64,000 nt of DNA from contig OX031062.1 of NCBI GenBank assembly GCA_943736015.1, forward strand, positions 30,539,462 to 30,603,461, in the 5' to 3' direction. This stretch comes from Tridacna crocea (taxonomy: Eukaryota; Mollusca; Bivalvia; Cardiida; Cardiidae). Positions 32,801 through 44,000 of this stretch are shown here, piece after piece. Numbering within the stretch: position 1 is the first letter of the stretch; every line of letters begins with the position of its first letter. The position numbers and the translations under genes are program-made. The notes under the pieces were generated by a model. It ran no database searches. It was not told where the DNA came from and saw nothing but the letters and a program-made list of their open reading frames with translations.

Positions 32801-35800
32801 ATCCGTGGTAATGTCAATATGACACCACGTCCCGGGTGGAATAAGTATTCTTGTATCGATAACAATTCCACCTATCTGAACTTTCAGGTTTTTGCCATCT
32901 AGGTATAACAAAAATGTTGATTCTTTTACGTATTGCATAATTACCCCAGTCTGCTCAACCATAGGCTTAAAGTTTATTTGTAGTTTTAGATCAATTTCAG
33001 TGATCGAAAGATCTGTGAATAACAGTATGGAAGATCCAATAACTGATGTCATATTTGTATCATTTCCAAAATGTAAACTATTTCCTGCTACAGTGTTGGG
33101 CTCAATTGGGTCAGGATTGAGGAGACTTTCATTCTTAGGAACTAGCATTGCTTGGAAAGTCGAGGAGTTCTGTGGGCTATAGTATTTCAGGAAGTCTGTG
33201 CTTGTTTTGCATATTGTATCCCAAGTACAATAAAGGCAATTTGTTTTTAAAAGTATTGATATATAGCCCTTCTTGTCAAACGTTACATACAGCCTCATTT
33301 TTAAATAAAAAAGATTGTTTGTTGAAAGAGCAAATGAGTTTAAGGATCTTGATCGGTAAACAAAGTATTTCAAAGTATTGATATTTGTGCTGTTGTTGAT
33401 TTTCATTCTACTATTGACTGGAGCAGACCCGTCTATCTGGATTGTTTCATTACGATAAACAACAGCAACCGCCTTCGTACAAACTTGCCTTTTACATTGA
33501 ATAGTTCGAATCTTAATTGAAGGTATTTCCTCACAGACTGCATTTATCAAGTACCATTCGGCTGGATAAAGAATTTGATAAACATCCCCTAAAAAACTTC
33601 TTATCTTCAATTTTCCAAACAATTGACACGTCCTCATAGTTTGGTTTGATGGTGTGTCTGGGTCTATGATATCAACTACAGTTCTTTCACAGTTTTCTCC
33701 AGTATATCCGTTTAAGCACTGTGAGCAGTTCTGGGTGGAATTAAAGCCCTGGAAACACAAACATGATCCCGTTGTAACATCACATGTGCCATGTCCATAG
33801 CATGGAGTTCCATCAGGTCCAATTCTGTATGGACATTCCTTTATGCAGTTCCAAGACCAAAAACCTGTATCGCAGCGACATCCTTGAACAGTTGGTGTTC
33901 CATGTACACAGTAGTCAGCACAAAGTGTTTGATAGTGCTTACTTCTGAAGTCAACACACAGATCCTTGGCAGGATCTATCACAGGCTCAACAATATTCCT
34001 ACAAAAGCCTACGTATGCATATACAGAATACAGGTACGAACTGTCAGATATACAAGCATCCCTAAAAAAGCTTGCAAACCTTTCACCCAAACCACTGCAA
34101 GAATCCAATAAAGACTTTGCTGAAAACACAGAGTTGCATGCTATTGTCTGTGCTTCATCCTTGAAAACCTTGATTTTGAAGTTGTATGAAGTAATTAAAG
34201 CACCGGGTTTATCCGTAATTAACCATCCAACTTTTCTTGTTGAAGGTAGTGAAAAACCTAGGCCATAAATGGTATCTACTGATATGTAGCCGTAACCCTC
34301 AGCGAATTGAAAATACAAACCTATATATTCCACGTTGAGGACAGGGTTAATAAAAACCTGTGCTACCCTTTGTCTGTCCAGAAATGTATTCCATACACGA
34401 ATCTCTCCATATATTCCTATAAACTGACCGAAGTTAAATGGTGGGTCCACTTCTAGATTGCCAATTACAATGTGACCTGAATGAGGAATTGAAAATGCTT
34501 TGATAGATAAACTTATTGTATGAAGTAGATTGTATTCGGAATTTATGTAAATGACAATATTGTAATGTCTCACGTCAATTGCCATCATTATATGATACCA
34601 TTTATTAAAGTCAAGAGTAAATCCAACGTTGTAGGAAGTTCCTCCCATATGCATCCATAGACTTGAAGAATTTAGATAAAGGCTTAGTTTGTTTGTATCT
34701 TCTGGTTTAAAATATCCAATTATAAATCCATCGCTTGACAGCACTTTGATTTTGAAGTCTAACGATAAATTGAATGTTCCATTTTTAAAGAAGAGATCAG
34801 CTGGAACTTTGCCAGACATTGCTGAAGTGCCATTACAAAATAACCCATATCCTTGCAAGAGATCTTGTGTTTCATTTATTTGAAGTTCATGATATTTGTA
34901 TACAAATCTGTTGGTTACAGAGCTGCTTATGCTATAAAACTGTACAAAAGGACCATCAATAATCTCTGAACTTATCTGGCTGTATGGAATATAGGTTCCT
35001 TGTCCAGTAATGAAATCGTCATCAACATCACCGTTACAATTTCCAAGTAGTCCGCTTATTTTGTGAATGTCACAGGGGGTTTCAAGTATTGCTGATAGGA
35101 AATTTGTTTCAAGCAGGTGTGTAATTTTTACCGATACAGAGCCATGTACAAACTTTAGAGTTGCTACATCAAGCCAAGCTACTGTAGCCTGAGAATTTAT
35201 GGTGTAAGTCGAAAGGCGATCAACCTCAAAGTATGCATCATTGTGCAACAGAATCAGTGGGCCACCAGCAAAAAGTGGTGTTTTGAATATCACATAATCT
35301 TTTGCAATGTTGATCCAGATCTGCTGTAAGCAAACATGGCCTCTTCCACATGGAACCATTCTCAAATAGACAGACAGGGAGATTGACTCTTTCCTAAATA
35401 ACATGTATTCCCCTGGGAAATGAACATCATACGCCTGGCCATCAAACATGACAAAATGACCCTGTCCATAACATAGGCCTGTTACATTTGTACTTCCAAC
35501 AGGAATAGATGCTTGAATTGAAGAACAATCAGAACCTTTCCAGCCATCAGAACATGATTTGCATCCATCTGTTGCATTGAATCTTTCTGATAAGCATCTG
35601 CATGATCCATCTAAGGTGCTGCATATTCCACCACCACATGGTTTCCCATTTGAAAACATACACTGGCGGTTACATGATTCACCCCAATAACCATGCACAC
35701 ACTGACATTTGAGTATATTTCTATTGTAGAGTCCTGCATCTCTTATGCAATAAGTATTACAGTCATTACCCCACCAGTCTGAGAAGCCTGGATATATATT

Positions 35801-37219
35801 ACACAAAAGTCTAAGAGGATACGATAAAGATGTTCGAACTGGTTCAATAGTATCACTGAGCGCAATCAACACATTATATGCTGCATCTTTGTTGCCAGAT
35901 AGCACAACCTGTCTGATGCATTCTTCTTTGAAGATGGTCACTGCTGATTTTCCAAGTGCATCTATACTTGTAAATGAATTGATGACACTGTCACATCTGG
36001 AGGCAAAATCTTGTTCAGATGAAAAGAGTGCAATTGCTGCTGTATTTACTTCTCTGAATGACAAGTATTCAGTTTTGTAACTTGCATATGACCACTCTAT
36101 ATTGGCCCAGTTGCCAAGACTCCATGCAATATGGATGTTCAACTGAGATGCATCTTTTGAGATAGAACCTTTACCTTCATTAAATCTCCATATGTTCACT
36201 AAATTTTTATCTCTTGACATCAATGTATATTTAAATGCATGTTGTAATACTATTTGCTCACTCTGTGCCTTTTTCCATATTTTCAGATCATCTACATATC
36301 CGACAAAAGTATGTGAATAATGATGGTTCATTCCCAGCATAAATGTACCTCCAGGTTTAAAAAGCCCTACACGTACAGCAAAAGTGTGTGTATATGTCTT
36401 AAATGATAAATTCTCATCAATCAGATATATAAAGAGACTGTGCTGAGCATAAGACCACGCTGCAGAAATCTGATACCATTTATTCAATTGCACAGGTAAA
36501 GACCTGAATTCTTCAATAGCCTCAATGTCAGTATACTGGGATATGGATACATAACCATTGCAGACCAGTAAAGTTACAACTTCCAGGGTTTTACTGTATG
36601 ACCACAATGTTGAACAGTTTGTCTTTCTGTATTTCAGGTAGAATTTTATATCAACTGTGAATTCTCCTTCAGATAGTGACAATATCGGTCCTGTTTGAAG
36701 AGAGCTGGCTTCTATGTGCAAGCATGTTTCACCATAGTCTGAATTGTATGGCTGAAAAACATCTGAGAATATTGAGAATTTATCCCTCCAGGAATAACAA
36801 AATTCGTCTTGAATGGATGTCTGTGTCAAGGGATGCACTGTACTTCCTTCTAATAGTACAATACCACTCGAGGTTACAAAATCATTTTTTTCGTTACCGT
36901 CACATGAGCTCAACAAGCCTTTGGAACTTCCACAAATAGAGGCTTTTGACTTAACATACACATTCATGTAGTTAACCATCATTTCAATAATAACATAGAA
37001 ATTCATAGTAGCTTCTATTTTGTAACGTGTTGGAGAGATCCTGTACACATGTACATTTTGAGCAATTTCTAGTCCATGACCAACATTTATTTCTTTACCA
37101 TTGTAAAGGGTCAAACCACTTCTTGTATTCCCTTTTGTCGCCAAAACGAACCTTTTGCTGGAAACTAATAGGCCCATTCCTATTGTATGTACAGTTGGAA
37201 GGATATTTGAAGAACTTAC
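29843..37219 (-). CDS. Exon 15: 7,377-nt exon encoding vWD-1 to the start of vWD-5
   Basis: The acceptor is ctatactttcag|GTAAGTTC and the donor ATACTG|GTGAGT; both ends are in phase 0, giving exactly 2,459 codons. Approximate layout on the window: rest of vWD-1 with GLLSSCDGNEKNDF (to ~36800), LamG-1 (36750-36150), Cys linker, EGF pair 2 (35760-35520), vWD-2 with GLLGNCNGDVDDDF (near 35050), LamG-2 (34870-34210), EGF pair 3 (33930-33690), a worn vWD-3 (33640-33190), LamG-3 (33100-32480), EGF pair 4 (32130-31880), vWD-4 (31840-31410), LamG-4 (31260-30560), EGF pair 5 (30240-29990) and the start of vWD-5. The LamG domains carry the IGEIDNVKVF and F-NEG-G endings of ConA-like folds. N-glycosylation sites are frequent. 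An exon of this size is rare in animals. Confidence 0.93.
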
Positions 37220-37270
37220 CTGAAAGTATAGAAGAAAGAGCTCAACTTTTAATGAAACAAAAATCTGGAT

Positions 37271-37497
37271 TTAACCCATTACCATGTGGCAAAATCTTAG
37301 ACACATTCAAATTAAAACCATTTCCAGACAACAATTTCCTAGTGACTAAAATGACACAATTTTTTTTGATCGGGTAGAAACTTTGTGGGAAAAGGAGAAA
37401 ATGCTGGTTACCAGCATTTTCTTTTTTCCCCACAATGTTTTCAAAAGGCTTCTTCCTCAGGGTTGTTCAAAGTTGTCATTGTGTGGTAAAGGGTTAA
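37271..37497. mobile_element. TTAA MITE (family P), near-intact copy
   Basis: Left TTAACCCATTACCATGTGGC, full core, right GGTAAAGGGTTAA; 52 nt upstream of the acceptor of exon 15. Confidence 0.8.
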
Positions 37498-37564
37498 GGT
37501 AAAATATGAGAAATGCTATTAGTTTTTTGAGAAAAAAATATGTGGTGCTCTGGCAAAAGCCAAT

Positions 37565-37750
37565 TTAACTCTTTACCAGACCACAAATTTTTGGACTGGC
37601 CCATATCCAAAGCATCTGCAGACAAAAAAATTAAATCTTGTTAATATGATGATTTCTGACTGATTCGTTACCAGCATTTTCTCCTTTTCCCACCATGTTT
37701 CCTTCAGGCCTCTTTCTCAGAATCATTTAAGGTTGAGATTGTAAAGTTAA
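37565..37750. mobile_element. TTAA MITE (family P), left half of core deleted
   Basis: Left TTAACTCTTTACCAGACCAC; only the right half of the hairpin (TTACCAGCATTTTCTCC) remains; right GTAAAGTTAA. Confidence 0.65.
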
Positions 37751-37826
37751 GAGTTCATGCATCTGCCTTTTCCCAGCATATTTTCTTAAGGTCTCTTTCT
37801 CAGGGTCAGGATTGTGTGGTAAACAG

Positions 37827-38055
37827 TCAACTCATTACCAAACGACAACATTTTAAGTTTATCCAAATCGAAAGAATTTGCTGAAGACAAAATAAAAGTG
37901 ACTGAAAATTTGAAATTTGTTTTGTGAAGGGCAGAAAACCTTGTGGGAAAAGGAGGAAATGCTGGTTCCCAGCATTTTCTCCTTTTTCCACAATGTTTTC
38001 CAAAGGCTTCTTTCTCTGGGCCGTCAAAAGTAGGGATTGTGTGGTTAAGAGTTAA
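37827..38055. mobile_element. TTAA MITE (family P)
   Basis: Left end changed to TCAACTCATTACC; core GAAATGCTGGTTCCCAGCAT; right GTGGTTAAGAGTTAA. Confidence 0.75.
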
Positions 38056-38256
38056 TGCATCTGCATGATGCATAGTACCGTGCAAGTCATCATATAAGTA
38101 AGGATCTACAAAATCTACCTGGTAAAACAACAGACTGATTCATGGAGAAGTATGGTACTTTGAAATGCAGAAAACTGACTGACTGGTAAAGATTCTGACA
38201 AAAGTTAGCCTGCAGGGAATGCACAGATAGACCTGGACAAATTTTCTGCAGATGTT

Positions 38257-38484
38257 TTAACCCTTTCCCAAATGACAAATTTTAGACTGTCCCAAACTCA
38301 AAGTGTTTGCAGGTGACAATTTTGAATTTGATGAGAATGGCAGAAAGTTTTCCGATAGGCTAGAAAACACAGTGGGAAAAGGAGAAATTGCTCGTCACGA
38401 GCAATTTCTCCTTTTCCCACAGTATTTTCTAAAGTCTTGTGCTGCAGATACGTAAAAACCAGGGCTTGTTTGGGAAAGAATTAA
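38257..38484. mobile_element. TTAA MITE, hybrid of families P and B
   Basis: The arms and the GGGAAAAGGAG shoulders are family P, but the hairpin tip is GAAATTGCTCGTCACGAGCA, the subfamily B tip. Ends TTAACCCTTTCCCAAATGAC and TTTGGGAAAGAATTAA. Confidence 0.72.
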
Positions 38485-38739
38485 ACCCCCTTTTTACAGT
38501 GTAAGGCTTATATTCTGTTGAATAAATGATCAGAAATATGGCTCTTATACTTTTGATTATCTCAATCCACTAATTTTTCAAAATGTAGTTTTCAGTACAG
38601 ATTTTTTTTTTCTTTTTGCCTTTGTAAATTTTCACAAAAAAGGCAGTAAATCCCTCTTACCTCTGTATTCAAAGTTTTTTCAATCTAGATATTGACTTCT
38701 ACACAATAACTCAAAGAAAGTTAAATTGAAGTTGTCCCA

Positions 38740-38945
38740 TTACAACTCAATCCTAAGTTTTAATGACCTTGAGAAAGAAGACACTTAAAAAAAAGTGAGA
38801 AAAGGAGAAAATGTGGCAATAATTTTGTCCTTTTTCCACAATATTTTCCACTCTTTCAAGTACAATTTCCTCATAATGAACCATATTGTGAGTGTAAATG
38901 CTTTTGACTTGGAAGAGTCTAAAGCTTTTACATTTAGTGAAGAGT
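38740..38945. mobile_element. TTAA MITE (family P), worn copy
   Basis: AATGACCTTGAGAAAGAAG, AAAAGGAGAAAATGTGGC and the right-arm TAAATGCTTTTGACTTGG are recognisable. Ends are lost. Confidence 0.45.
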
Positions 38946-39314
38946 AGATGCAATTATTTTGTATCAATCTATCTATCAAAGGGAAAAAAAGTGACATCTG
39001 TCTAAACTGAAGTATAAGTTGCTGAAATTAAGAAACTGTCATTGAAAAGGTAGAAACTTTACGGGCAAAGCAGAAAATGTTAATTACCAGCATTTTCTTC
39101 TTTTTCACAATGTTGTCAAGTCTAAGTCAGTTTGATTGGGACAAGTCAAAAATTTTAACACCTAGTAAAAAGTTGAGATCTTTGTATTTACCTGCAGAGA
39201 ACATTACAGAAAAAGGAGACAATACTGTTACTCCCCCTTTCTCTCGATGTTTTTAAATTTATTTTTAAGTTATCCAAACTTAAGATTGTGTGGTAAAAGG
39301 TTAAGTTTACTTAC

Positions 39315-39469
39315 CAATAACACTTGAATTTGAAGATTAATTCCACTAGGAAGAGAAACATCAGTTAGGATAAATTGGCCTGGCATGTAACTAACATATT
39401 TTGTCCCATCATATGTTTGAAACTGTCCATCATTGTATAACATTGCACTGTACCAGCTGATGCTCCTAT
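39315..39469 (-). CDS. Exon 14: start of vWD-like domain, module 1
   Basis: The acceptor is caatctatcacag|ATAGGAG and the donor TTATTG|GTAAGT (start 2 nt, phase 0 end). It reads SAMLYNDGQFQTYDGTKYVS, then a strand ending in INLQIQVLL. F-x-T-Y/F-D-G is the first strand of von Willebrand type D domains. The phase-0 intron after INLQIQVLL falls at the same domain position as the intron that ends exon 15 in module 5. Confidence 0.8.
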
Positions 39470-39589
39470 CTGTGATAGATTGAAAGCAAGGCTAAAGAAA
39501 ACTATGAATTATCCGCTTGCAAAATATGAATATCAATGAAAATGTCTAATAACATGTAAGATGCAAACCATAACCTAAAATCCCTTTTT

Positions 39590-40000
39590 CAATCTTTCCC
39601 AAAGTACAAATTTTGGACTCATCTAAATCTAAGCCATTTGCAGGAAACCATGAAAATGTGGACCATGTGGAAGGATTTGTCTTTGAAAGGGTAGAAGACA
39701 TGTGTGAAAAGGACAAAATGCTACTTTCTGGCATTTTCTCCTTTCCTCACAATTGTTTTAGAAGGCTTTAACTGTCTACCAAATGACAATTTTTTTTTTA
39801 ATTCATCCAAATTGAGAACATCTGGAGATGACAAAAATTAATGTGACTCAAAAATTGAAATTTGTTCAGGGAAGATTGAAAACATTGTGGGAGAAGGACA
39901 AAATGCTGGTTACTAGCATTTTCTACTTGTCTCAAAATATTTTCAATAGGCTTCTTTTTCAGGGCCATGAAAACCAGGAATCGTTTGGGAAACAAATAAT
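39590..40000. mobile_element. Two adjacent worn TTAA MITEs (family P)
   Basis: Cores GACAAAATGCTACTTTCTGG (near 39715) and GACAAAATGCTGGTTACTAG (near 39900) mark two copies. Flanking TIRs are decayed (TCTTTCCCAAAGTAC; AACTGTCTACCAAATGAC). Confidence 0.5.
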
Positions 40001-40104
40001 CTAGGGTTGTTAATACAAGGTACCTTTTTGTAAAGAGTTAAGACAACATTGATCAGTACCAGACTTCTAGGATCAATTGATACGAATTTGAATCCAAGCT
40101 GCCT

Positions 40105-40508
40105 GGGTCCATATCCACCAATAATTCTCAAGAACATTCTAAGTCTTATTCTCCAAATTTTTCCAAGTATGGCACAGCCAATCAGAAGGTGTTTTACTCT
40201 CTAACTTGGGTAGTCTTGAAGAATAAGACAAAGAGCATTCTTAACCCTATCCCAAACAATCCCTGGTTTTTACGGGTCTGAAATAGAAGCCTTTTGAAAA
40301 CATTGTGGGAAAAGGAGAAAATGCTGGTAATCAGCATTTTCTCCTTTTCCCACAATGTTTTCTACCCTATCATAGACAGAAATCATCTTTTCAGCAAGCG
40401 ATGAATTGTCGTCTGCAAATGCTTTGAATTTGGTCTAGTCCAAAAGTTTGTCGTTTGGGAAGTTTGTCATTTGGGAAAGGGTAAAGGATGGTTAGTGAAT
40501 GCAGACCC
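40105..40508. mobile_element. Long-hairpin MITE (family H), worn, split by a TTAA MITE
   Basis: The left part GGGTCCATATCCACCAATAA and the right part GGTTAGTGAATGCAGACCC are the two ends of one family H copy. They are separated by the element at 40241-40485. Confidence 0.6.
40241..40485. mobile_element. TTAA MITE (family P) nested in a family H copy
   Basis: Left TTAACCCTATCCCAAACAAT, complete core, right GTCATTTGGGAAAGGGTAAA with a small duplication (GTCGTTTGGGAAGTTTGTC). It is closely similar to the 4901 copy. Confidence 0.8.
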
Positions 40509-40735
40509 TTATTTCTTAAGAATAAATAACAAAATAATTCCCAAGATTTCTGTATAAAATGTTGTTCTTTGATGTGGAAATGGTTCAAAAAAGATATATT
40601 CTACATGAAAATTTAAGAAAAGACAAACTATCTGCTTCTATAGCTCATCATCAAATATTTTGTTGTGTTGTGTTGATAAATATCCTAATAGATCTGTTCA
40701 GGAGCCATCTTTAAGTTTCAATACTTTGACACAAT

Positions 40736-40964
40736 TTAACCCATTACCACACAATCCCTACTTTTGACACCCTTCAAAAAGAGGCCTTTAGAAAATATTG
40801 TGGAAAAAGGAGAAAATGCTGGCAACCAGCATTTTCTCCTTTTCCCACAATCTTTTCTACCCTTCACAAAATAAATTTTAAATTTTCAGTCACTTTTATT
40901 TTGCCATCAGCAACTCCTTTCAATTTGGACAAACCTAAGATTTTGTTGTTTGGTAATGGGTTAA
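40736..40964. mobile_element. TTAA MITE (family P), near-intact copy
   Basis: Left TTAACCCATTACCACACAAT, core GCTGGCAACCAGC, right TTTGGTAATGGGTTAA. Confidence 0.82.
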
Positions 40965-40967
40965 AAA

Positions 40968-41610
40968 AGCGCACTGTATGCAGTGCAAACACTCAGCTGC
41001 AGGTATTTCAGTGAAAATTGTAAGTTTAAAGAGGGACATAATTGTGTCAAAAACATTTTGATGGTTACATGCCTATGTTGTATGAGTTCTCCTTTTGACA
41101 CCTAAGAGCTAATCAAAGCTGGAGGTAAATATTTTCTATAATTGAAGAGATATTTTGAAATGTCAAAGTTTTTTTTGAAAATTTTTCAGTCAAAAAGGGG
41201 GCATAATTGTCACAATAGTTTGATGATTACCTGCCCCAGATGTATCAATGTTTTCTCAAAAACAGCTGAAGTAAAATGTGTCCCTTTTTCTACAATAACT
41301 TTTTCATTCATCCATTAAACCATTACCACACAATTAATACTTTTGACGACCCTGAGAAACAAGCCTCTAGAAAACAGTGGGAAAAGGAGAAAATGCTGGT
41401 AACCTGCATTTTCTCCTTTTCCCACAATGTTTTCTACCCTTCACAAAACATATGTCAAATTTTCAGTCACTTTTTTTATTTCGTCTGTAAAAGCTTTCCC
41501 TTTGGACAAACCTAAAATTTGTCATATCTAATCAAAGCTGGAAGTAAATATTTTCTATAATTGAAGAGATATTTTGAAATGTCAAAGTTTTTTTGAAAAT
41601 GAGTTAATCA
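40968..41610. repeat. AT-rich repeat with duplicated block, split by a TTAA MITE
   Basis: A ~75-bp block with AAATATTTTCTATAATTGAA and GATATTTTGAAATGTCAAAG occurs at ~41122 and ~41546. A family P copy (41315-41527, right end truncated) lies between them. Similar sequence is seen at 44380-44760. Confidence 0.5.
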
Positions 41611-41769
41611 ACTGACATATTCTATACATAATTTGTCACTTATTTCAATCACAACTTTCCATTTCATCAGAGGAGTTATGATATAGAACTCCTTGTATCT
41701 AGCTTGAAAAACATAATCCTCATAAAACTACATGTACTTCAATCCTTTTTCTATTTATCAAAAACTTAC

Positions 41770-42004
41770 TGGCTCTATTGGTCCCAGTCAGTGAGCAATC
41801 ATCACCAAACCACCCATCTTTACATGTTTTACATTGTGATGTTAATTCTGCTCCTTCATTACACGAACATGTTCCATTGACAGGATCACAGGTTCCTTTT
41901 CCAAAACAAGGGTTACTTCCACCCCCAGGGCATTCATTGGCACATGCTGGTCCCCAGTAACCATGGATACATTTGCAAATGCCTTGAACAGGTTCAAGTA
42001 CAGT
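41770..42004 (-). CDS. Exon 13: EGF pair opening module 1
   Basis: This exon has no start codon in frame. The acceptor is gtttaatcacag|ACTGTAC (phase 0) and the donor GAGCCA|GTAAGT (1 nt left). It encodes CKCIHGYWGPACANECPGGG, then NPCFGKGTCDPVNGTCSC and CKTCKDGWFGDDC. This is the same EGF pair that opens every later module: C.C..GYWG..C...CPGG...PC...GTC, then C..C..GW.G.DC. Confidence 0.84.
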
Positions 42005-42204
42005 CTGTGATTAAACAAAAAGGAAAAAAACACATAAATGGTCTATCCAGTTGAGATTTATGAACTAAGTTGCCCATTGATAAAAAAAGAACAAAAATTT
42101 CAGTTTGTTTTTGTCTGTTTGATTTTATTCTGTTAAACACTATTTTCAACATTATTTCTGGAACATTGCAGTGACCAGGGCACATATCCATTTCCTTGAG
42201 TTTC

Positions 42205-42345
42205 TTTTTATCATCACTCCCCTAATATTATTTCCAAACCCCTGCTGCTTTCCCACACAAACTATCTCAAGCAGTTAGAGAGGAATAAACCCTGCTGCAC
42301 TGACTATAATTGATGCCCTGAAGGACACTGGCCATACAGTTCATT
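42205..42345. repeat. SINE-body fragment
   Basis: It resembles the body of the 27196 SINE (AGGAATAAACCCTGCTGCAC... ACTGGCC). No tRNA head is seen. Confidence 0.4.
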
Positions 42346-42440
42346 TGAACTAGAAGAAAATTTATATTGATGTAAGTTCAATTGTGAAGATAAAAGGTTA
42401 ACTGAAATATAGTCAGAGTTTCTCTCAAGTGACAACATAC

Positions 42441-42558
42441 CAGGTCTGGTTTGGTGTGACAAAGAGCTGATATATTCACTTTGGCTTCAACCTCCTTGCC
42501 AACAGCCAATGAATGTACATACCATCTTAATCTTGTTAACTCACTCATTGAATATGGG
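42441..42558 (-). CDS. Exon 12: second half of the FGYENPN domain
   Basis: The acceptor is gtttttcag|CCCATATT and the donor GACCTG|GTATGT (start 1 nt, phase 0 end). It encodes PYSMSELTRLRWYVHSLAVG, then KEVEAKVNISALCHTKPDL. A final strand containing RWYVHSLAVGK matches the W-x-V/L-x-G ending expected for the domain begun in exon 11. The open frame on either side is intronic. Confidence 0.78.
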
Positions 42559-42867
42559 CTGAAAAACACATTCAATGCTTTAAGCACTAAGTAAAACTTA
42601 AGCATCTTTTAGGGACAGTGCAGATCAAGACCAAACTAGTCCTTAGACCTTCACTAACAATCAATTTATAGGCTACTCTGGAAAACAGAAATATTTCAAA
42701 TCCCAATTATATGGTATGTTTTGTCATACAAATTTTCCATTTCATTTTCTCAACACTCACAAGGATGGTATGGTAGCTTCTATGTTCTGATCCACAAAAA
42801 ATGGTACACAAGTTCAAAAACAGTTACAGGTACATGAAATTATATGGAATTGTTACCTTCTTAACAC

Positions 42868-43060
42868 TTAACCCATTACCATACAATCCAGACTTGACAA
42901 CCCTGAAAAAGAAGCCTTTAAAAAACATTGTGGGAAAAGATGAAAATGCTGGTCACCAGCATTTTCTCCTTTTCTCACCATGTTTTCTACCCTTCACAAA
43001 ATAAATTTCAATTTTTTCAGTCACTTTTATCTTTGCCAAAAAATTCATTGTGTGGTATTT
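42868..43060. mobile_element. TTAA MITE (family P), right end truncated
   Basis: Left TTAACCCATTACCATACAAT, core GAAAATGCTGGTCACCAGCA. The right end stops at ATTGTGTGGTATTTG. Confidence 0.68.
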
Positions 43061-43375
43061 GTAATTGTCTGTAAACAAACTATACATCATCTAGTTCTTT
43101 TGGAAATCAAAAGTTTTTAAATTAGCTAACATCTTTAGCTGATAGCTTTATCAAAGCATTTCTTTAATGTTTTAAGCACTCAGAGGAGGAAAGTGGGGGT
43201 TCTCTAACCATAAACCATGTTTCTCATTCAAATTTAAGCTTAGCTGTCTCCAAGAAATACCACATGAAAAAAAAAACTATTAAAATGGCCTAGTTGAAAT
43301 AATACCCAAAATGAAATTAAATATATTATTAAAATCTCAAAATTTCTCAAAGGTTTTGACTAAATAGCATTACCA

Positions 43376-43586
43376 CTTTACCCAATAATCTCCTGTTTTA
43401 TCAACCCTGAGATAAAAATATTCTGCAGAAAAGAAAATATGCTGATAACCATCATCTGTCACAATGCTTTTTTCCAGAATTCTTTTCTAAGAAAAATCCC
43501 ATTGATTAAATCACAGTAGTTTTGTGGTTTGCAAATGCATTCAATCTGGATAAGTCTAAAATTTTGCTGTCTGGTAAAGAGTAAAA
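43376..43586. mobile_element. TTAA MITE (family P), worn copy
   Basis: Left CACTTTACCCAATAATCTCC; core lost to AAATATGCTGATAACCATCA; right CTGGTAAAGAGTAAAA. It is close upstream of the exon-12/11 splice region. Confidence 0.5.
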
Positions 43587-43705
43587 CCTGAAATAACTAT
43601 GCTGAAATATTCCCTTTATTTCACAGTAGTCTAAGATTTACTAGAAGATATTTTCAGATTATATGGCTTACAGTACACAAAATTATTATACTGTAAAAGC
43701 CTCAC

Positions 43706-44000
43706 CCAACTTCAACAGCATATTGTACAACTCCTGGGATAAATTTAGCTGGTGGACTAGTGTCATTGAGTAACTCTGTCCCATTATAGAAGCCATTGTC
43801 ATATGGTGATGATATGTATATGTTGTTAGGATTTGGGTTTTCATATCCAAACCATGCTGCAAATGTTTGCCCACCATCAGCAGTATGTATACACTGGAAT
43901 ATTGGTACAATCTCTGCATTGTCTACTATACCATCATCAGGATCAGCATAATGTCCATGATTATCTATACAACTTATGTTACAGTGTGGTCCTACCCAGT
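43706..44000 (-). CDS. Exon 11: end of EGF array and FGYENPN beta-sandwich-like domain (first part)
   Basis: The acceptor is catgctttcag|ACTGGG-type (start 2 nt) and the donor GTTGG|GTGAGG (2 nt left). After WVGPHCNISC the sequence leaves EGF style and reads FQCIHTADGG, AAWFGYENPNPNN, DNGFYNG and PPAKFIPGVVQY. The pattern F-G-Y-x-N-x-N, then N-x-F-x-x-G, then P-x-x-F-x-P-G is one I know from a beta-sandwich domain of secreted bacterial and some eukaryotic proteins; I recall no accepted function. It separates the EGF array from the nine-module part. Confidence 0.82.

Noticed and set aside
29831..37177. The 2,448-codon frame read as a complete intronless gene starting at its first Met-like codon
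   Set aside because: It starts inside a vWD domain, has no signal peptide, and both ends are phase-0 splice sites that join to domain-completing exons.
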